Of a stretch of DNA of 64,000 nt, positions 56,650 to 64,000 are shown one piece after another. Position 1 is the first letter of the stretch; each line of letters opens with the position of its first letter. Made by a program: the position numbers and the translations under genes. Below the pieces are notes generated by a model. That model had not been told where the DNA came from, did not search any database, and saw only the letters and a program-made list of their open reading frames with translations. The DNA is from Tenacibaculum ovolyticum DSM 18103 (GTDB lineage Bacteria > Bacteroidota > Bacteroidia > Flavobacteriales > Flavobacteriaceae): NCBI RefSeq assembly GCF_000430545.1, contig NZ_AUMF01000021.1, positions 1-64,000 on the forward strand, written 5' to 3'.

Positions 56650-57528
56650 TTATAAACCTATTTTTTCTCCCATTTTAACAAAAGTTTCAATGCGGTTTTT
56701 GGTGTTTTTAATAATATCTGAATCAATTTTTAACTTGTTTTTATCAGCAAGTAATACAATTGTTGAACCTCCGAAAGCAAAATAGCCCATTTCATCACCT
56801 TTTTTTACTGATTGGTGTGGTTTAAAAGTTTCGACAATTGTTCCTACCATGGTGGCACCAACTGGAGCTACTATAATTTCTCCCTTTTCTTTAGTTGATA
56901 AAATGCAGTATTCACGTTTGTTTTCACAAAAAACTTTCGTGAAGTTTGAAGCTAATGCATATGGTGAAACAGAAAAATAATCTCCTTTTATTTTTGTCAT
57001 TTGAGATGGTGTTCCTTCAAACGGAAAATGATAACGATGGTAATCATTTGGAGCTAGTCTTAGAATAATCAAAGAAGAGTTTTTGTGTTTTTCAGCTAAC
57101 TCGTCACTACCCAAAAATTCTTTTAGTGTAAATTGTCGTCCTTTTACAAAAAAGTTATGAATGTTTGATATATCTTCAAAGGCTAACATTTTTCCATCAC
57201 CAGGAGAGATAAACCCATTTTCAATAGGTCTTGCTGTTGGTTTTAATTTTCTATAGAAAAAATCATTAAATGAAGTGAAGGCTGAAATAGATTTTTCAGC
57301 TTCATTCATATTAATATTTAATTGTTTTACAAAAGAGGGTATTTTTTTTACAGAACTTAGTTTGTTCATTTTTTTGCCATACCAAGCTGATAAAAATTTA
57401 CGTTTAGCAATTGGTAGAATAGCCATTTTTCCAAACGGATTATTGTATAATAATTTTAAAAAACCTTCACCAGGTGGGGTTTCGGTAATTAGATTACCAG
57501 ATTTTCTATCGATGAATTGTATTTGCAT
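56650..57528 (-). CDS. psd: Phosphatidylserine decarboxylase proenzyme
   Basis: Makes phosphatidylethanolamine from phosphatidylserine at the inner membrane. The 292-aa proenzyme has FNDFFYRKLKPTARPI, SPGDGKML, APNDYHRYHFPF (catalytic His region) and the self-cleavage motif GGST at 253-256, where cleavage before S255 would form the pyruvoyl group. The FGGST form is a variant of the LGST of E. coli Psd and belongs to another Psd subgroup. It lies between ccsBA and a fatty acid hydroxylase family gene, with no close coupling. Confidence 0.94.
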   Translation of the reverse strand: MQIQFIDRKSGNLITETPPGEGFLKLLYNNPFGKMAILPIAKRKFLSAWYGKKMNKLSSVKKIPSFVKQLNINMNEAEKSISAFTSFNDFFYRKLKPTARPIENGFISPGDGKMLAFEDISNIHNFFVKGRQFTLKEFLGSDELAEKHKNSSLIILRLAPNDYHRYHFPFEGTPSQMTKIKGDYFSVSPYALASNFTKVFCENKREYCILSTKEKGEIIVAPVGATMVGTIVETFKPHQSVKKGDEMGYFAFGGSTIVLLADKNKLKIDSDIIKNTKNRIETFVKMGEKIGL

Positions 57529-57653
57529 TTGAAAAAATTATTAAAACGGTATTAGGTTTATGAAAAGGTAATAGCCGAGATTATTAAAAAACACAAAGTT
57601 AGAAAACAAGAGTATAATATACTACTTATTTTATTTCCCTTTTGATATTGATT

Positions 57654-58544
57654 TTATGCTAGTTTTTTACACGTGTTGTTAGGAGATGGTTTCCAGTCGG
57701 GAGGCATAATTAAGTATTTTATTTTATCACTTAAGCTGTTGGTGGATTTTAAATCTTTTATTAAGTCTTTGAATAACCCAAATTGACTACTAAAAACATT
57801 TTCGGTGTTAATTGTTTTACTTTCGTCAGCTGTAATTCCGTAAACAGGTTTCACATGATCTAATTCTTCTTGGTAAGTTTTAAATAATCGATCCCAAATA
57901 GAGAAAACATTAGAAAAGTTGGTGTCTAAATAAGTGCTGTTACTAGAATGATGCACTCGATGTAGCATTGGTGTAATAAGTAGTTTGTTTAGTATCGGTG
58001 TTTTTCTGAATCTGGTTTCGTTTAGATGTGTAAAAACCCCATAAAGGCGAGATAATAAATCTATTGTTAAAATCATGTATGGGTTAAGGCCAATTATTGG
58101 TAGCCAAGCTAGGATGTGAAAATATTGTACGAAGTCAAATAGAGATCCTCTAATAGCAACGCTCATGTTCATTTCTTTTGGTGTGTGGTGTACGCCATGA
58201 ATACACCAAAGAATTCTTACTTTATGTCCTGCGTAATGTACAACCCACCACATAAAATCATAACACAAAAAACCAAGTAGCCAAACGTACCAAGTGTTTT
58301 TAAGTGTGAATATTCTTAGGTTTTCGTAAACCCAATTCATTACATTTAATTCTAAAGAAGCATAGAAGAGTAGGTAAGGAACAGTTCCGAATGCCAAACA
58401 AAGTAAGCTAACTAGGCTTTCTTTTTTTAATTTTATTTTTTTTCCAACAAAAAGAAATATTAATTCAATTATTATTACAATAAATAATAAAGGGGTAGTG
58501 ATTGTAGATATTTTTTCTAGTAAGTTTACAAAATTGGAGTACAT
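57654..58544 (-). CDS. Sterol desaturase / fatty acid hydroxylase family protein
   Basis: Integral membrane di-iron oxygenase of 296 aa. Histidine clusters are in the expected order: HYAGH at 103-107, HGVHH at 116-120 and LHRVHH near 194-199, among about four to five hydrophobic segments. The family adds hydroxyl or double bonds to lipids with O2. Bacterial members often act on fatty acids, carotenoids or ornithine lipids; the substrate here is unknown. Single gene, 110-140 nt from both neighbours. Confidence 0.88.
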   Translation of the reverse strand: MYSNFVNLLEKISTITTPLLFIVIIIELIFLFVGKKIKLKKESLVSLLCLAFGTVPYLLFYASLELNVMNWVYENLRIFTLKNTWYVWLLGFLCYDFMWWVVHYAGHKVRILWCIHGVHHTPKEMNMSVAIRGSLFDFVQYFHILAWLPIIGLNPYMILTIDLLSRLYGVFTHLNETRFRKTPILNKLLITPMLHRVHHSSNSTYLDTNFSNVFSIWDRLFKTYQEELDHVKPVYGITADESKTINTENVFSSQFGLFKDLIKDLKSTNSLSDKIKYLIMPPDWKPSPNNTCKKLA

Positions 58545-58611
58545 TATAAAAACAAGTTTAATTGATTTTTAATGTAATATTAGTAAGACTTTAATGAAGA
58601 AAAAGACGTTT

Positions 58612-58670
58612 GTAGAAAAAAAAAGGACGCTTAGTTATTTTGTTCTAGGAATATAAAATAAATAAGCGTC
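58612..58670 (-). terminator. Terminator of the methylmalonyl-CoA mutase operon
   Basis: Two arms, GACGCTTA-TTATTTT (from 58626) and AAAATAA-TAAGCGTC (to 58670), pair with small bulges around a 13-nt loop. On the minus strand the hairpin is followed by a T-rich run of about nine. It lies 13 nt past the stop of the large-subunit gene. Confidence 0.85.
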
Positions 58671-58682
58671 ATTGATAATATT

Positions 58683-60749
58683 TTACTCCTCTGTACTATC
58701 AATTAAAATAGTCAACATGTCAATGGCAGCTTGTGCAATTTTTGTTCCAGGGCCAAAAACACCCACAGCACCAGCATCGAACAAGAATTGATAATCTTGT
58801 GCAGGAATTACACCTCCAACAATTACCATAATGTCTTCTCTTCCGTATTTTTTTAATTCACCAATTACTTGAGGAACTAATGTTTTATGACCAGCAGCTA
58901 AAGAAGATATTCCTAAAATATGAACATCATTTTCAATAGCTTGTTTTGTAGCTTCTTGTGGCGTTTGAAATAAAGGGCCTATATCTACATCGAACCCTAA
59001 ATCGGCATAGCCAGTAGCAACAACTTTTGCGCCACGATCATGACCATCTTGCCCTAGCTTAGCAATCATAATTCTAGGTCGTCTACCTTCAAGTTCTGCG
59101 AAATTATCGGCAAATTTAATAGCTTTCTTAAATAATTTATCGTCTTTTATTTCTTTACTATACACACCTGAAATAGTTTTGTGAACTGCTTTGTGACGAC
59201 CGAATACACTTTCTAAGGCATCAGAAATTTCGCCTAAAGTAGCTCTGTCTCTAGCTGCTTTAACAGCTAAGTCCAGTAAGTTTCCATTATTTGATTTTGC
59301 ACATTCTGTTAAATCTAACAAAGATTTTTTAACTTTAGATTGATCTCTTTTAGATTTTATATCATTTAACCTATTGATTTGAGATAAACGTACAGCTTCA
59401 TTGTCAACTTCTAAAATATGCAAGGGGTCTTCTTGTTCTAATTGATATTTATTAACACCAACAATTACATCTTGATTGCTGTCGATTTTAGCTTGTTTTT
59501 TAGCTGCAGCTTCTTCAATACGCATTTTAGGAATTCCTTTTTCAATGGCTTTCGTCATTCCTCCTAATTCTTCAACTTCTTTGATTAATTCCCAAGCTTT
59601 GTTGGTTATGTCTTCAGTTAATTCTTCAAGGTGATAACTTCCGGCCCAAGGATCAACAGTTTTAGTAATTTGTGTTTCTTCTTGTAGGTATATTTGAGTG
59701 TTACGAGCAATACGTGCAGAAAAATCTGTAGGTAAAGCAATCGCTTCGTCTAATGCGTTTGTGTGTAAGCTTTGTGTACCGCCAAAAGCAGCAGCCATCG
59801 CTTCTATTGTTGTTCTAGCAACATTGTTAAATGGATCTTGTTCTGTTAAAGACCATCCGCTTGTTTGACAATGTGTTCGTAAAGCTAATGATTTTGAATT
59901 CTTGGGATTGAATTGTTTTACAATTTTAGCCCACAACATTCTTGCTGCACGCATTTTTGCAATTTCCATAAAATGGTTCATTCCAATTGCCCAGAAGAAA
60001 GATAATCTAGGAGCGAAAGTATCAATATCCATACCTGCCTCTAATCCTTTTTTAATATAGTCCAATCCATCAGCTAAGGTGTAGGCTAATTCTATTTCAG
60101 CAGTAGCACCAGCTTCTTGCATGTGGTAACCCGAAATAGAGATTGAATTGTATTTAGGCATGTTGGCAGATGTGTATTTAAAGATATCTGCAATAATTTT
60201 CATTGATGGAGTAGGTGGGTAAATGTATGTATTACGTACCATAAACTCCTTTAAAATGTCATTTTGAATAGTGCCAGATAAAAGTTCTGGAGCGACACCT
60301 TGTTCTTCAGCAGCAACAATATAGAAAGCAAGAATGGGTAAAACAGCACCATTCATTGTCATTGAAACAGACATTTTATCTAAAGGGATCTGGTCGAATA
60401 GAATTTTCATATCTTCTACTGAATCAATAGCTACCCCAGCTTTTCCAACATCACCTTGTACGCGTTCATGATCTGAGTCATAGCCACGATGCGTAGCTAA
60501 ATCAAAAGCAACAGAAAGTCCTTTTTGACCAGCAGCTAAATTTCTTCTATAAAAAGCATTACTTTCTTCAGCTGTTGAAAATCCTGCGTATTGACGAATA
60601 GTCCAAGGTCTACGAACATACATTGTAGAGTATGGGCCGCGTAAGTTGGGTGCAATACCAGCTATAAAGCCTTCGTGCTGTTTATTTTTAGTATTTGAAT
60701 TTTGACTTTTGTCTAGTTGTATTTTTGATACGTCTTTTCTACTCATCAT
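58683..60749 (-). CDS. mutB: Methylmalonyl-CoA mutase large (catalytic) subunit
   Basis: Adenosylcobalamin enzyme that interconverts succinyl-CoA and methylmalonyl-CoA. The 688-aa protein has the TIM-barrel substrate domain ([63 protein letters not shown]) and a C-terminal B12-binding domain with the lower-ligand histidine H570 in [10 protein letters not shown], plus a GG-VIPAQDY end. It overlaps the small-subunit gene by 11 nt. Two adjacent start codons (60749, 60746) are possible. Confidence 0.96.
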   Translation of the reverse strand: MMSRKDVSKIQLDKSQNSNTKNKQHEGFIAGIAPNLRGPYSTMYVRRPWTIRQYAGFSTAEESNAFYRRNLAAGQKGLSVAFDLATHRGYDSDHERVQGDVGKAGVAIDSVEDMKILFDQIPLDKMSVSMTMNGAVLPILAFYIVAAEEQGVAPELLSGTIQNDILKEFMVRNTYIYPPTPSMKIIADIFKYTSANMPKYNSISISGYHMQEAGATAEIELAYTLADGLDYIKKGLEAGMDIDTFAPRLSFFWAIGMNHFMEIAKMRAARMLWAKIVKQFNPKNSKSLALRTHCQTSGWSLTEQDPFNNVARTTIEAMAAAFGGTQSLHTNALDEAIALPTDFSARIARNTQIYLQEETQITKTVDPWAGSYHLEELTEDITNKAWELIKEVEELGGMTKAIEKGIPKMRIEEAAAKKQAKIDSNQDVIVGVNKYQLEQEDPLHILEVDNEAVRLSQINRLNDIKSKRDQSKVKKSLLDLTECAKSNNGNLLDLAVKAARDRATLGEISDALESVFGRHKAVHKTISGVYSKEIKDDKLFKKAIKFADNFAELEGRRPRIMIAKLGQDGHDRGAKVVATGYADLGFDVDIGPLFQTPQEATKQAIENDVHILGISSLAAGHKTLVPQVIGELKKYGREDIMVIVGGVIPAQDYQFLFDAGAVGVFGPGTKIAQAAIDMLTILIDSTEE

Positions 60750-62088
60750 GTAAACGTTTTTGTTCTAACTTTTCGGCTAATCTTTTTTGAATAATTGGTT
60801 GAATAAGCGTTTGATCATTTCTGATTTTAGAAAATGGAAAAAGTTCTAAATCATTTTTCATGCTATCTTTATCGTTTTGTAATTTATTAGATCCTAATAA
60901 AACGATTTCTCCAGAGTCGAATTTTTGTTGCTCTTTGTTCGCTGATTCTTTAATTTTTCTTTGAATAATACCTTCTTTTAGTTGTTTTAAGAAGCCACCA
61001 CCTTTTTCAATTGTTTTAAATACTTCTAGAGCATTTTGTGAAAGTTGGTGAGTGATTGATTCTATGTAATAAGCTCCGTTAGCAAAGTTTTGAGCTTCAG
61101 ATAGCTCACTTTCTTGTTGTAGAATTAGTAATTGATTTCTTGAAATACGTTCGCCAAACTCATTAGAATGATGGAAAAAGTCATCATAAGAAATATTGCT
61201 AACAGTATCTGCTCCGCCTAAAATAGCGCTCATGCATTCAGATGTTGTACGTAGCATGTTTACATTGTAGTCGTACAACGTTTTATTTCGTAAGCTTGGT
61301 AATACGAATAAGTGTGTTTTGTTGTTTTTAATGTCGTATTCTTTTAAGAGAGATGCCCATAAGACTCTAAAAGCTCTTAGTTTTGAAATTTCAAAAAAGT
61401 AATTACTACCAACAGAGAAATTAAAATGTATTTTATTAACTATTTTACTACCGAAATGGTTTAAGTATTCATTTGCATGCGCAAGAGCATATGCTAATTG
61501 TTGTGTGATGTTTGCTCCTGCATTTTGATATACAGAGGTGTTAATGCAAATTGAGTTGTTAGTTTTGTTAACTATTCTCTCAAGTTCTTTGTGATCGTCT
61601 GTTAAATTGGTAAACCAATTACCACTACTGGCTAAGTTGCCTATTATATCTATGTTAAAATAACAGTTTTTTGATTTTATATAGTCAGACAATTCGATAG
61701 TAAAATCAGCATCTATAAATTTCAAATTAAAATAGAAGATGGTATTTTTTATGTCTAAGTCTTTTAGAAGAGCTTTGTAGTTAAATTTGTTTTTAGCTTT
61801 AAACTCTATTGATTTAGCTCCTCTTTTTAAAGAATCGATGGCAAATGAATTACTTTTTTCTTCGTTTTCAATATAAATTGACTGACAAACAACGAACCCC
61901 TTTTCGGAGTTTTCTATTTTTGTATTGGTTCTGTCTTCTTTTGTGTAAAAAGGTTTAACGGTAATTCTATCATCTGTTTTCCAGAGAAGTGTATCATTAT
62001 AATCAGCTCCTTTTAGGTCTACTTGAATTTTTTGTTTCCATTCAGGAGCGCTAATTTCTCTGAATTCGTTAAATAGATAATTGTCCAT
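60739..62088 (-). CDS. mutA: Methylmalonyl-CoA mutase small subunit
   Basis: Partner subunit of the mutase directly downstream on the same strand. The 449-aa protein is homologous to the barrel domain of the large subunit ([21 protein letters not shown] corresponds to the [13 protein letters not shown] region; [18 protein letters not shown] to the [10 protein letters not shown] region) but is shorter than the classic small subunit of about 620 aa, because the C-terminal B12-fold domain is absent. It is presumed non-catalytic. Its ATG overlaps the stop of the DivIC/FtsB-like gene by one base. Confidence 0.9.
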   Translation of the reverse strand: MDNYLFNEFREISAPEWKQKIQVDLKGADYNDTLLWKTDDRITVKPFYTKEDRTNTKIENSEKGFVVCQSIYIENEEKSNSFAIDSLKRGAKSIEFKAKNKFNYKALLKDLDIKNTIFYFNLKFIDADFTIELSDYIKSKNCYFNIDIIGNLASSGNWFTNLTDDHKELERIVNKTNNSICINTSVYQNAGANITQQLAYALAHANEYLNHFGSKIVNKIHFNFSVGSNYFFEISKLRAFRVLWASLLKEYDIKNNKTHLFVLPSLRNKTLYDYNVNMLRTTSECMSAILGGADTVSNISYDDFFHHSNEFGERISRNQLLILQQESELSEAQNFANGAYYIESITHQLSQNALEVFKTIEKGGGFLKQLKEGIIQRKIKESANKEQQKFDSGEIVLLGSNKLQNDKDSMKNDLELFPFSKIRNDQTLIQPIIQKRLAEKLEQKRLHDE

Positions 62089-62405
62089 TATTTTTGTATG
62101 GTATCAAATTCGATAATATAAATATCTTCATTTTCCTTTTTCATTAAATACCTTTCACGAGCATAACGTTCTAGTTGAAGGTCGTTTTGAAGCTTTTTTA
62201 TGGTTTCTTTGTCTTTTTCAATTTTGTTTTTATGGTAATCTATCCAAACCTCTAGTTCTTCAATTTCTTTATTAAATTCTCTATGCGTAAGGTAAGAATT
62301 TTCATCAAAAAAAAGCATCCATATAACAAATACAGTTAAAATAACAACATAAATGTTTGTTGCTATTTTAAAAGAAGGTTTGTTTTTTATTGATTTTAAG
62401 TTCAT
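62088..62405 (-). CDS. DivIC/FtsB-family septum formation initiator
   Basis: Small bitopic membrane protein of 105 aa: short cytoplasmic N-terminus, one TM helix at about 18-33 (VVILTVFVIWMLFF), then a coiled coil (about 45-85) leading into ARERYLMKKENEDIYII, the conserved DivIC/FtsB end motif. It would join FtsL and FtsQ-type proteins in the divisome. One base separates it from udk upstream and its stop overlaps the ATG of mutA, so it is in the same operon. Confidence 0.9.
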   Translation of the reverse strand: MNLKSIKNKPSFKIATNIYVVILTVFVIWMLFFDENSYLTHREFNKEIEELEVWIDYHKNKIEKDKETIKKLQNDLQLERYARERYLMKKENEDIYIIEFDTIQK

Positions 62406-62406
62406 G

Positions 62407-63021
62407 TTATAAACGATCGTTAATTACTGTTCTAACGATATCTATAGCTACAGTATTGTATCTGTCATTAGGTATGATAATGTCAGCATAGTTTTTTGTA
62501 GGTTCAATAAATTGTTGATGCATTGGTTTTAATGTGCTTTGGTATCTGCTTAAAACCTCATCAATATCTCTACCTCGTTCTTTAATGTCTCTGCGTAGAC
62601 GTCTTATTAATCGCTCATCAGCATCTGCATGAACAAAAACTTTAATGTCGCAAAGGTTTCTTAGCTCTTTGCTGTTAAAAATTAAAATACCTTCAACTAT
62701 TATAACTTTTCGAGGATGTGTTTTTATGGTGTCTTTTGTTCTGTTGTGCGCTACAAAAGAGTAAATAGGTTGTTCGATGATTTTATTACTCTTTAAATCG
62801 TTTAAATGTTTAACAAGTAATTCGAAGTCGATGGCTCTAGGATGATCGAAATTTATTTTTGTACGCTCTTCGTAGCTTAAATTATCTGTTTGGCTGTAAT
62901 ATGAGTCTTGAGATATGATGCATACTTCATCTTGAGGGAGCTCGTTTATTATTTGATTAACTACAGTTGTTTTACCACTTCCAGTTCCTCCTGCAATTCC
63001 TATTACAAATATATTTTTCAT
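62407..63021 (-). CDS. udk: Uridine kinase
   Basis: Phosphorylates uridine and cytidine in pyrimidine salvage. The 204-aa protein has P-loop GIAGGTGSGKTTVV at residues 8-21, DSYYSQTDNLSYEER, NFDHPRAIDFELL and ERLIRRLRRDIKERGRD. It is the first gene of the udk-divIC/ftsB-mutA-mutB operon, with a promoter box about 30 nt upstream, just behind the tRNA-Thr terminator. Confidence 0.95.
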   Translation of the reverse strand: MKNIFVIGIAGGTGSGKTTVVNQIINELPQDEVCIISQDSYYSQTDNLSYEERTKINFDHPRAIDFELLVKHLNDLKSNKIIEQPIYSFVAHNRTKDTIKTHPRKVIIVEGILIFNSKELRNLCDIKVFVHADADERLIRRLRRDIKERGRDIDEVLSRYQSTLKPMHQQFIEPTKNYADIIIPNDRYNTVAIDIVRTVINDRL

Positions 63022-63050
63022 TGAACTTTATTAAGATAAAATTATGGAAA

Positions 63051-63058
63051 CAAATTTA
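63051..63058 (-). promoter_or_regulatory. Predicted -7 element of the udk operon
   Basis: Minus-strand TAAATTTG matches TAnnTTTG, 29 nt before the udk ATG. The -33 position falls in the tRNA-Thr terminator hairpin and shows no TTG. Confidence 0.55.
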
Positions 63059-63073
63059 ATAAAATATGTGCAT

Positions 63074-63106
63074 AAAAAAAGTGCTAACTTAAGTTAACAC
63101 TTTTTT
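63074..63106 (-). terminator. Terminator of tRNA-Thr
   Basis: AAGTG-C-TAACTT and AAGTTA-A-CACTT pair with one mismatch, with A/T runs on both sides giving a T-run on the minus strand behind the tRNA gene. Confidence 0.82.
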
Positions 63107-63113
63107 GTTTATG

Positions 63114-63187
63114 AGCCAATGGAGGGACTCGAACCCACGACCTGCTGATTACAAATCAGCTGCTCTAGCCAGCTGAGCTACATCGGC
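63114..63187 (-). tRNA. tRNA-Thr (anticodon UGU)
   Basis: Minus-strand cloverleaf: acceptor GCCGATG with CATTGGC (one G-U), D-arm GCTCAG...GAGC, anticodon stem GCTGA/TCAGC with loop TTTGTAA, anticodon TGT, and a T-arm containing GGGTTCGAGTCCC. CCA is not encoded: TCAT follows the acceptor stem. It has its own consensus promoter. Confidence 0.95.
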
Positions 63188-63209
63188 TTGTTTGCCTTTA
63201 AAAACGATG

Positions 63210-63240
63210 CAAATATATAATGTTTTTGGATACTGACAAA
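63210..63240 (-). promoter_or_regulatory. Promoter of tRNA-Thr
   Basis: On the minus strand TTTG (63240-63237), a 19-nt spacer and TATATTTG (63217-63210): identical boxes and spacing to the tRNA-Val promoter. The distance to the tRNA is about 22 nt. Confidence 0.88.
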
Positions 63241-63587
63241 CTTTTTTTTATTTTTTTTTAAGTGATGTTTTTGTTCTTTTTTTGAGGGGTATATTAATTG
63301 GTTGATTTTGATTAGTATATGTTTTTTTTTGAGTTGAAAAATAATTTATTTTTAGCTAAAAAAAATAATAAAAGTAAGATGGTGTTGTTTTTTTATTTCG
63401 CTTTTTTGTTTAGAAAAAGTGTTTTTTTATAATTTTAGATATCTCTATAGTTATGAAAAAAGAAAAAGTTCTAGTTATACACTAGAACTTTTATCAAGAA
63501 TAAATATTATTGAGAACAACAATTGATGAAGATTATTCTTCTCACCATACTAAACGCAATAAAGCGTTATTTATTGTTGTGCTAAAT
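63241..63587. other. AT-rich intergenic region with two hairpins, no gene
   Basis: About 350 nt, very rich in T on the plus strand between 63241 and 63430. Two stem-loops are visible: an 11-bp perfect stem AAAAGTTCTAG/CTAGAACTTTT (63464-63492), followed on the minus strand by a T-rich tail, and a small AACGC/GCGTT hairpin (63551-63566). Both lie behind the stop of the minus-strand 76-aa gene and can act as its terminators. No coding frame is seen. Confidence 0.6.
63464..63492 (-). terminator. Probable terminator of the 76-aa protein gene
   Basis: Perfect 11-bp inverted repeat with a 7-nt loop, with a T-rich minus-strand tail. It lies about 95 nt beyond the stop, so a short 3' UTR would be transcribed. 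Confidence 0.65.
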
Positions 63588-63818
63588 TTATGCAGTTAAA
63601 GGTTTTCCTTTTAATCGTTTTTCAATTCTTTGTTTTACAACTGTCAATCGTTTCATAGCGTCCATAAGAGCCGTGTCTTTCGTTTCTTTATATACGTCGT
63701 TTATTTCTAGTATTAAGGCTTTGACTTCTCTTGAAGCTAATATTCTATCGCTAGTAGTAATAAATTTGAATTTTCTGTGCTCAAATTCATCTGCTTTGCT
63801 AATTAATTCTGAATTCAT
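63588..63818 (-). CDS. Small conserved-looking protein of unknown function
   Basis: 76-aa soluble, charged, probably all-helical protein (ADEFEHRKFKFITTSDRI, VKALILEINDVYKET, DAMKRLTVVKQRIEKRLKG). No signal peptide, TM segment or known domain. The reading frame shows normal codon use and a defined promoter-terminator setting (box at 63919-63926, hairpins at 63464-63566), so I take it as real. I do not recognise its function; the basic C-terminal helix would allow nucleic acid or ribosome contact, but that is only a thought. Confidence 0.65.
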   Translation of the reverse strand: MNSELISKADEFEHRKFKFITTSDRILASREVKALILEINDVYKETKDTALMDAMKRLTVVKQRIEKRLKGKPLTA

Positions 63819-63918
63819 AAAATACTTACTTATGTTAATTAAATTATCTTTTAGATTTTAGTCTGGTAATTGATTTTGTTTTAAACAAAACGGCCAAATC
63901 ATAAAGTAAAATGGGCGA

Positions 63919-63926
63919 CAAATATA
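63919..63926 (-). promoter_or_regulatory. Possible -7 element upstream of the 76-aa protein gene
   Basis: Minus-strand TATATTTG is a perfect TAnnTTTG match. It would give a leader of about 95 nt containing the palindrome TTTTGTTTTAAACAAAA (63873-63890). No -33 TTG at the right spacing. Confidence 0.45.
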
Positions 63927-64000
63927 TATTAATCTTTATTATAATTTGTAATAAAACGATCAAATTGTTTTATTTATTTATAAATTTTATTTATATAGTT

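Noticed and set aside
57541..57600. Segment TAATAGCCGAGATTATTAA resembling the 23S rRNA 3' end at position 8-27
   Set aside because: Only about nine bases are continuous; no flanking rRNA sequence is present, so it is a chance match.
63241..63430. T-rich stretch as a possible replication origin or repeat array
   Set aside because: No DnaA-box cluster or iterons seen; just AT-rich spacer.

Overview
The window is from a low-GC member of the phylum Bacteroidota, most likely family Flavobacteriaceae (a Tenacibaculum/Polaribacter-like marine genus is my inference). The support is: Bacteroidota-type promoters (TTTG, about 19-20 nt, TAnnTTTG) in front of many genes; the gliding/type IX secretion genes gldJ and porV; a fused CcsBA cytochrome c maturation protein; a split methylmalonyl-CoA mutase; and strong A/T bias. 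No mobile element, CRISPR array or phage gene was recognised.

Layout. 1-294: 3' end of a 23S rRNA gene, then 5S rRNA and a terminator. 610-4675: pta-ackA (acetate/acetyl-CoA interconversion) and a TruA-like pseudouridine synthase. 4833-7123: divergent acyl-CoA dehydrogenase and anmK (anhydromuropeptide recycling). 7317-10037: amino-acid dehydrogenase and the Na+/H+ antiporter NhaB. 10149-14009: ExbB-ExbD-TonB energy-transduction operon, an orphan lipoprotein and folC. 14079-14256: two identical tRNA-Val(UAC) genes.

14370-40273 is a roughly 26 kb one-directional surface polysaccharide (O-antigen/capsule) locus. It holds nucleotide-sugar dehydrogenases and epimerases, an outer-membrane export protein (Wza type), a chain-length regulator (Wzz type), a flippase (Wzx), a polymerase (EpsG/Wzy type), three GT2 glycosyltransferases, an ATP-grasp TupA-like protein, an initiating phosphoglycosyl transferase with its aminotransferase, rmlA-rmlC-rmlB without rmlD, and galE. 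Inside it (22733-28559) is the most unusual block: a 4,6-dehydratase, a normal DegT aminotransferase, a paralogous DegT protein that has lost its PLP lysine, a GNAT acyltransferase, a FabH-like ketoacyl synthase and a FabG-like reductase. I read this as a dedicated route that builds a short hydroxyacyl chain and attaches it to an amino sugar. The locus also carries an internally deleted ugd pseudogene about 3.5 kb upstream of the intact ugd.

40322-63818 is core genome, mostly on the minus strand: a LysM/periplasmic-binding lipoprotein, guaA, a second KAS III enzyme, cdd, porV (porU is absent from the porV-gldJ interval), gldJ and murF (plus strand), an N-acetylglucosamine-kinase-like gene, a PglF/CapD-type dehydratase (probable partner of the aminotransferase and phosphoglycosyl transferase of the polysaccharide locus), a small TPR-like membrane protein, ccsBA, psd, a fatty acid hydroxylase/sterol desaturase family gene, the methylmalonyl-CoA mutase operon with a DivIC/FtsB-like gene and udk, tRNA-Thr(UGU), and a small protein of unknown function.
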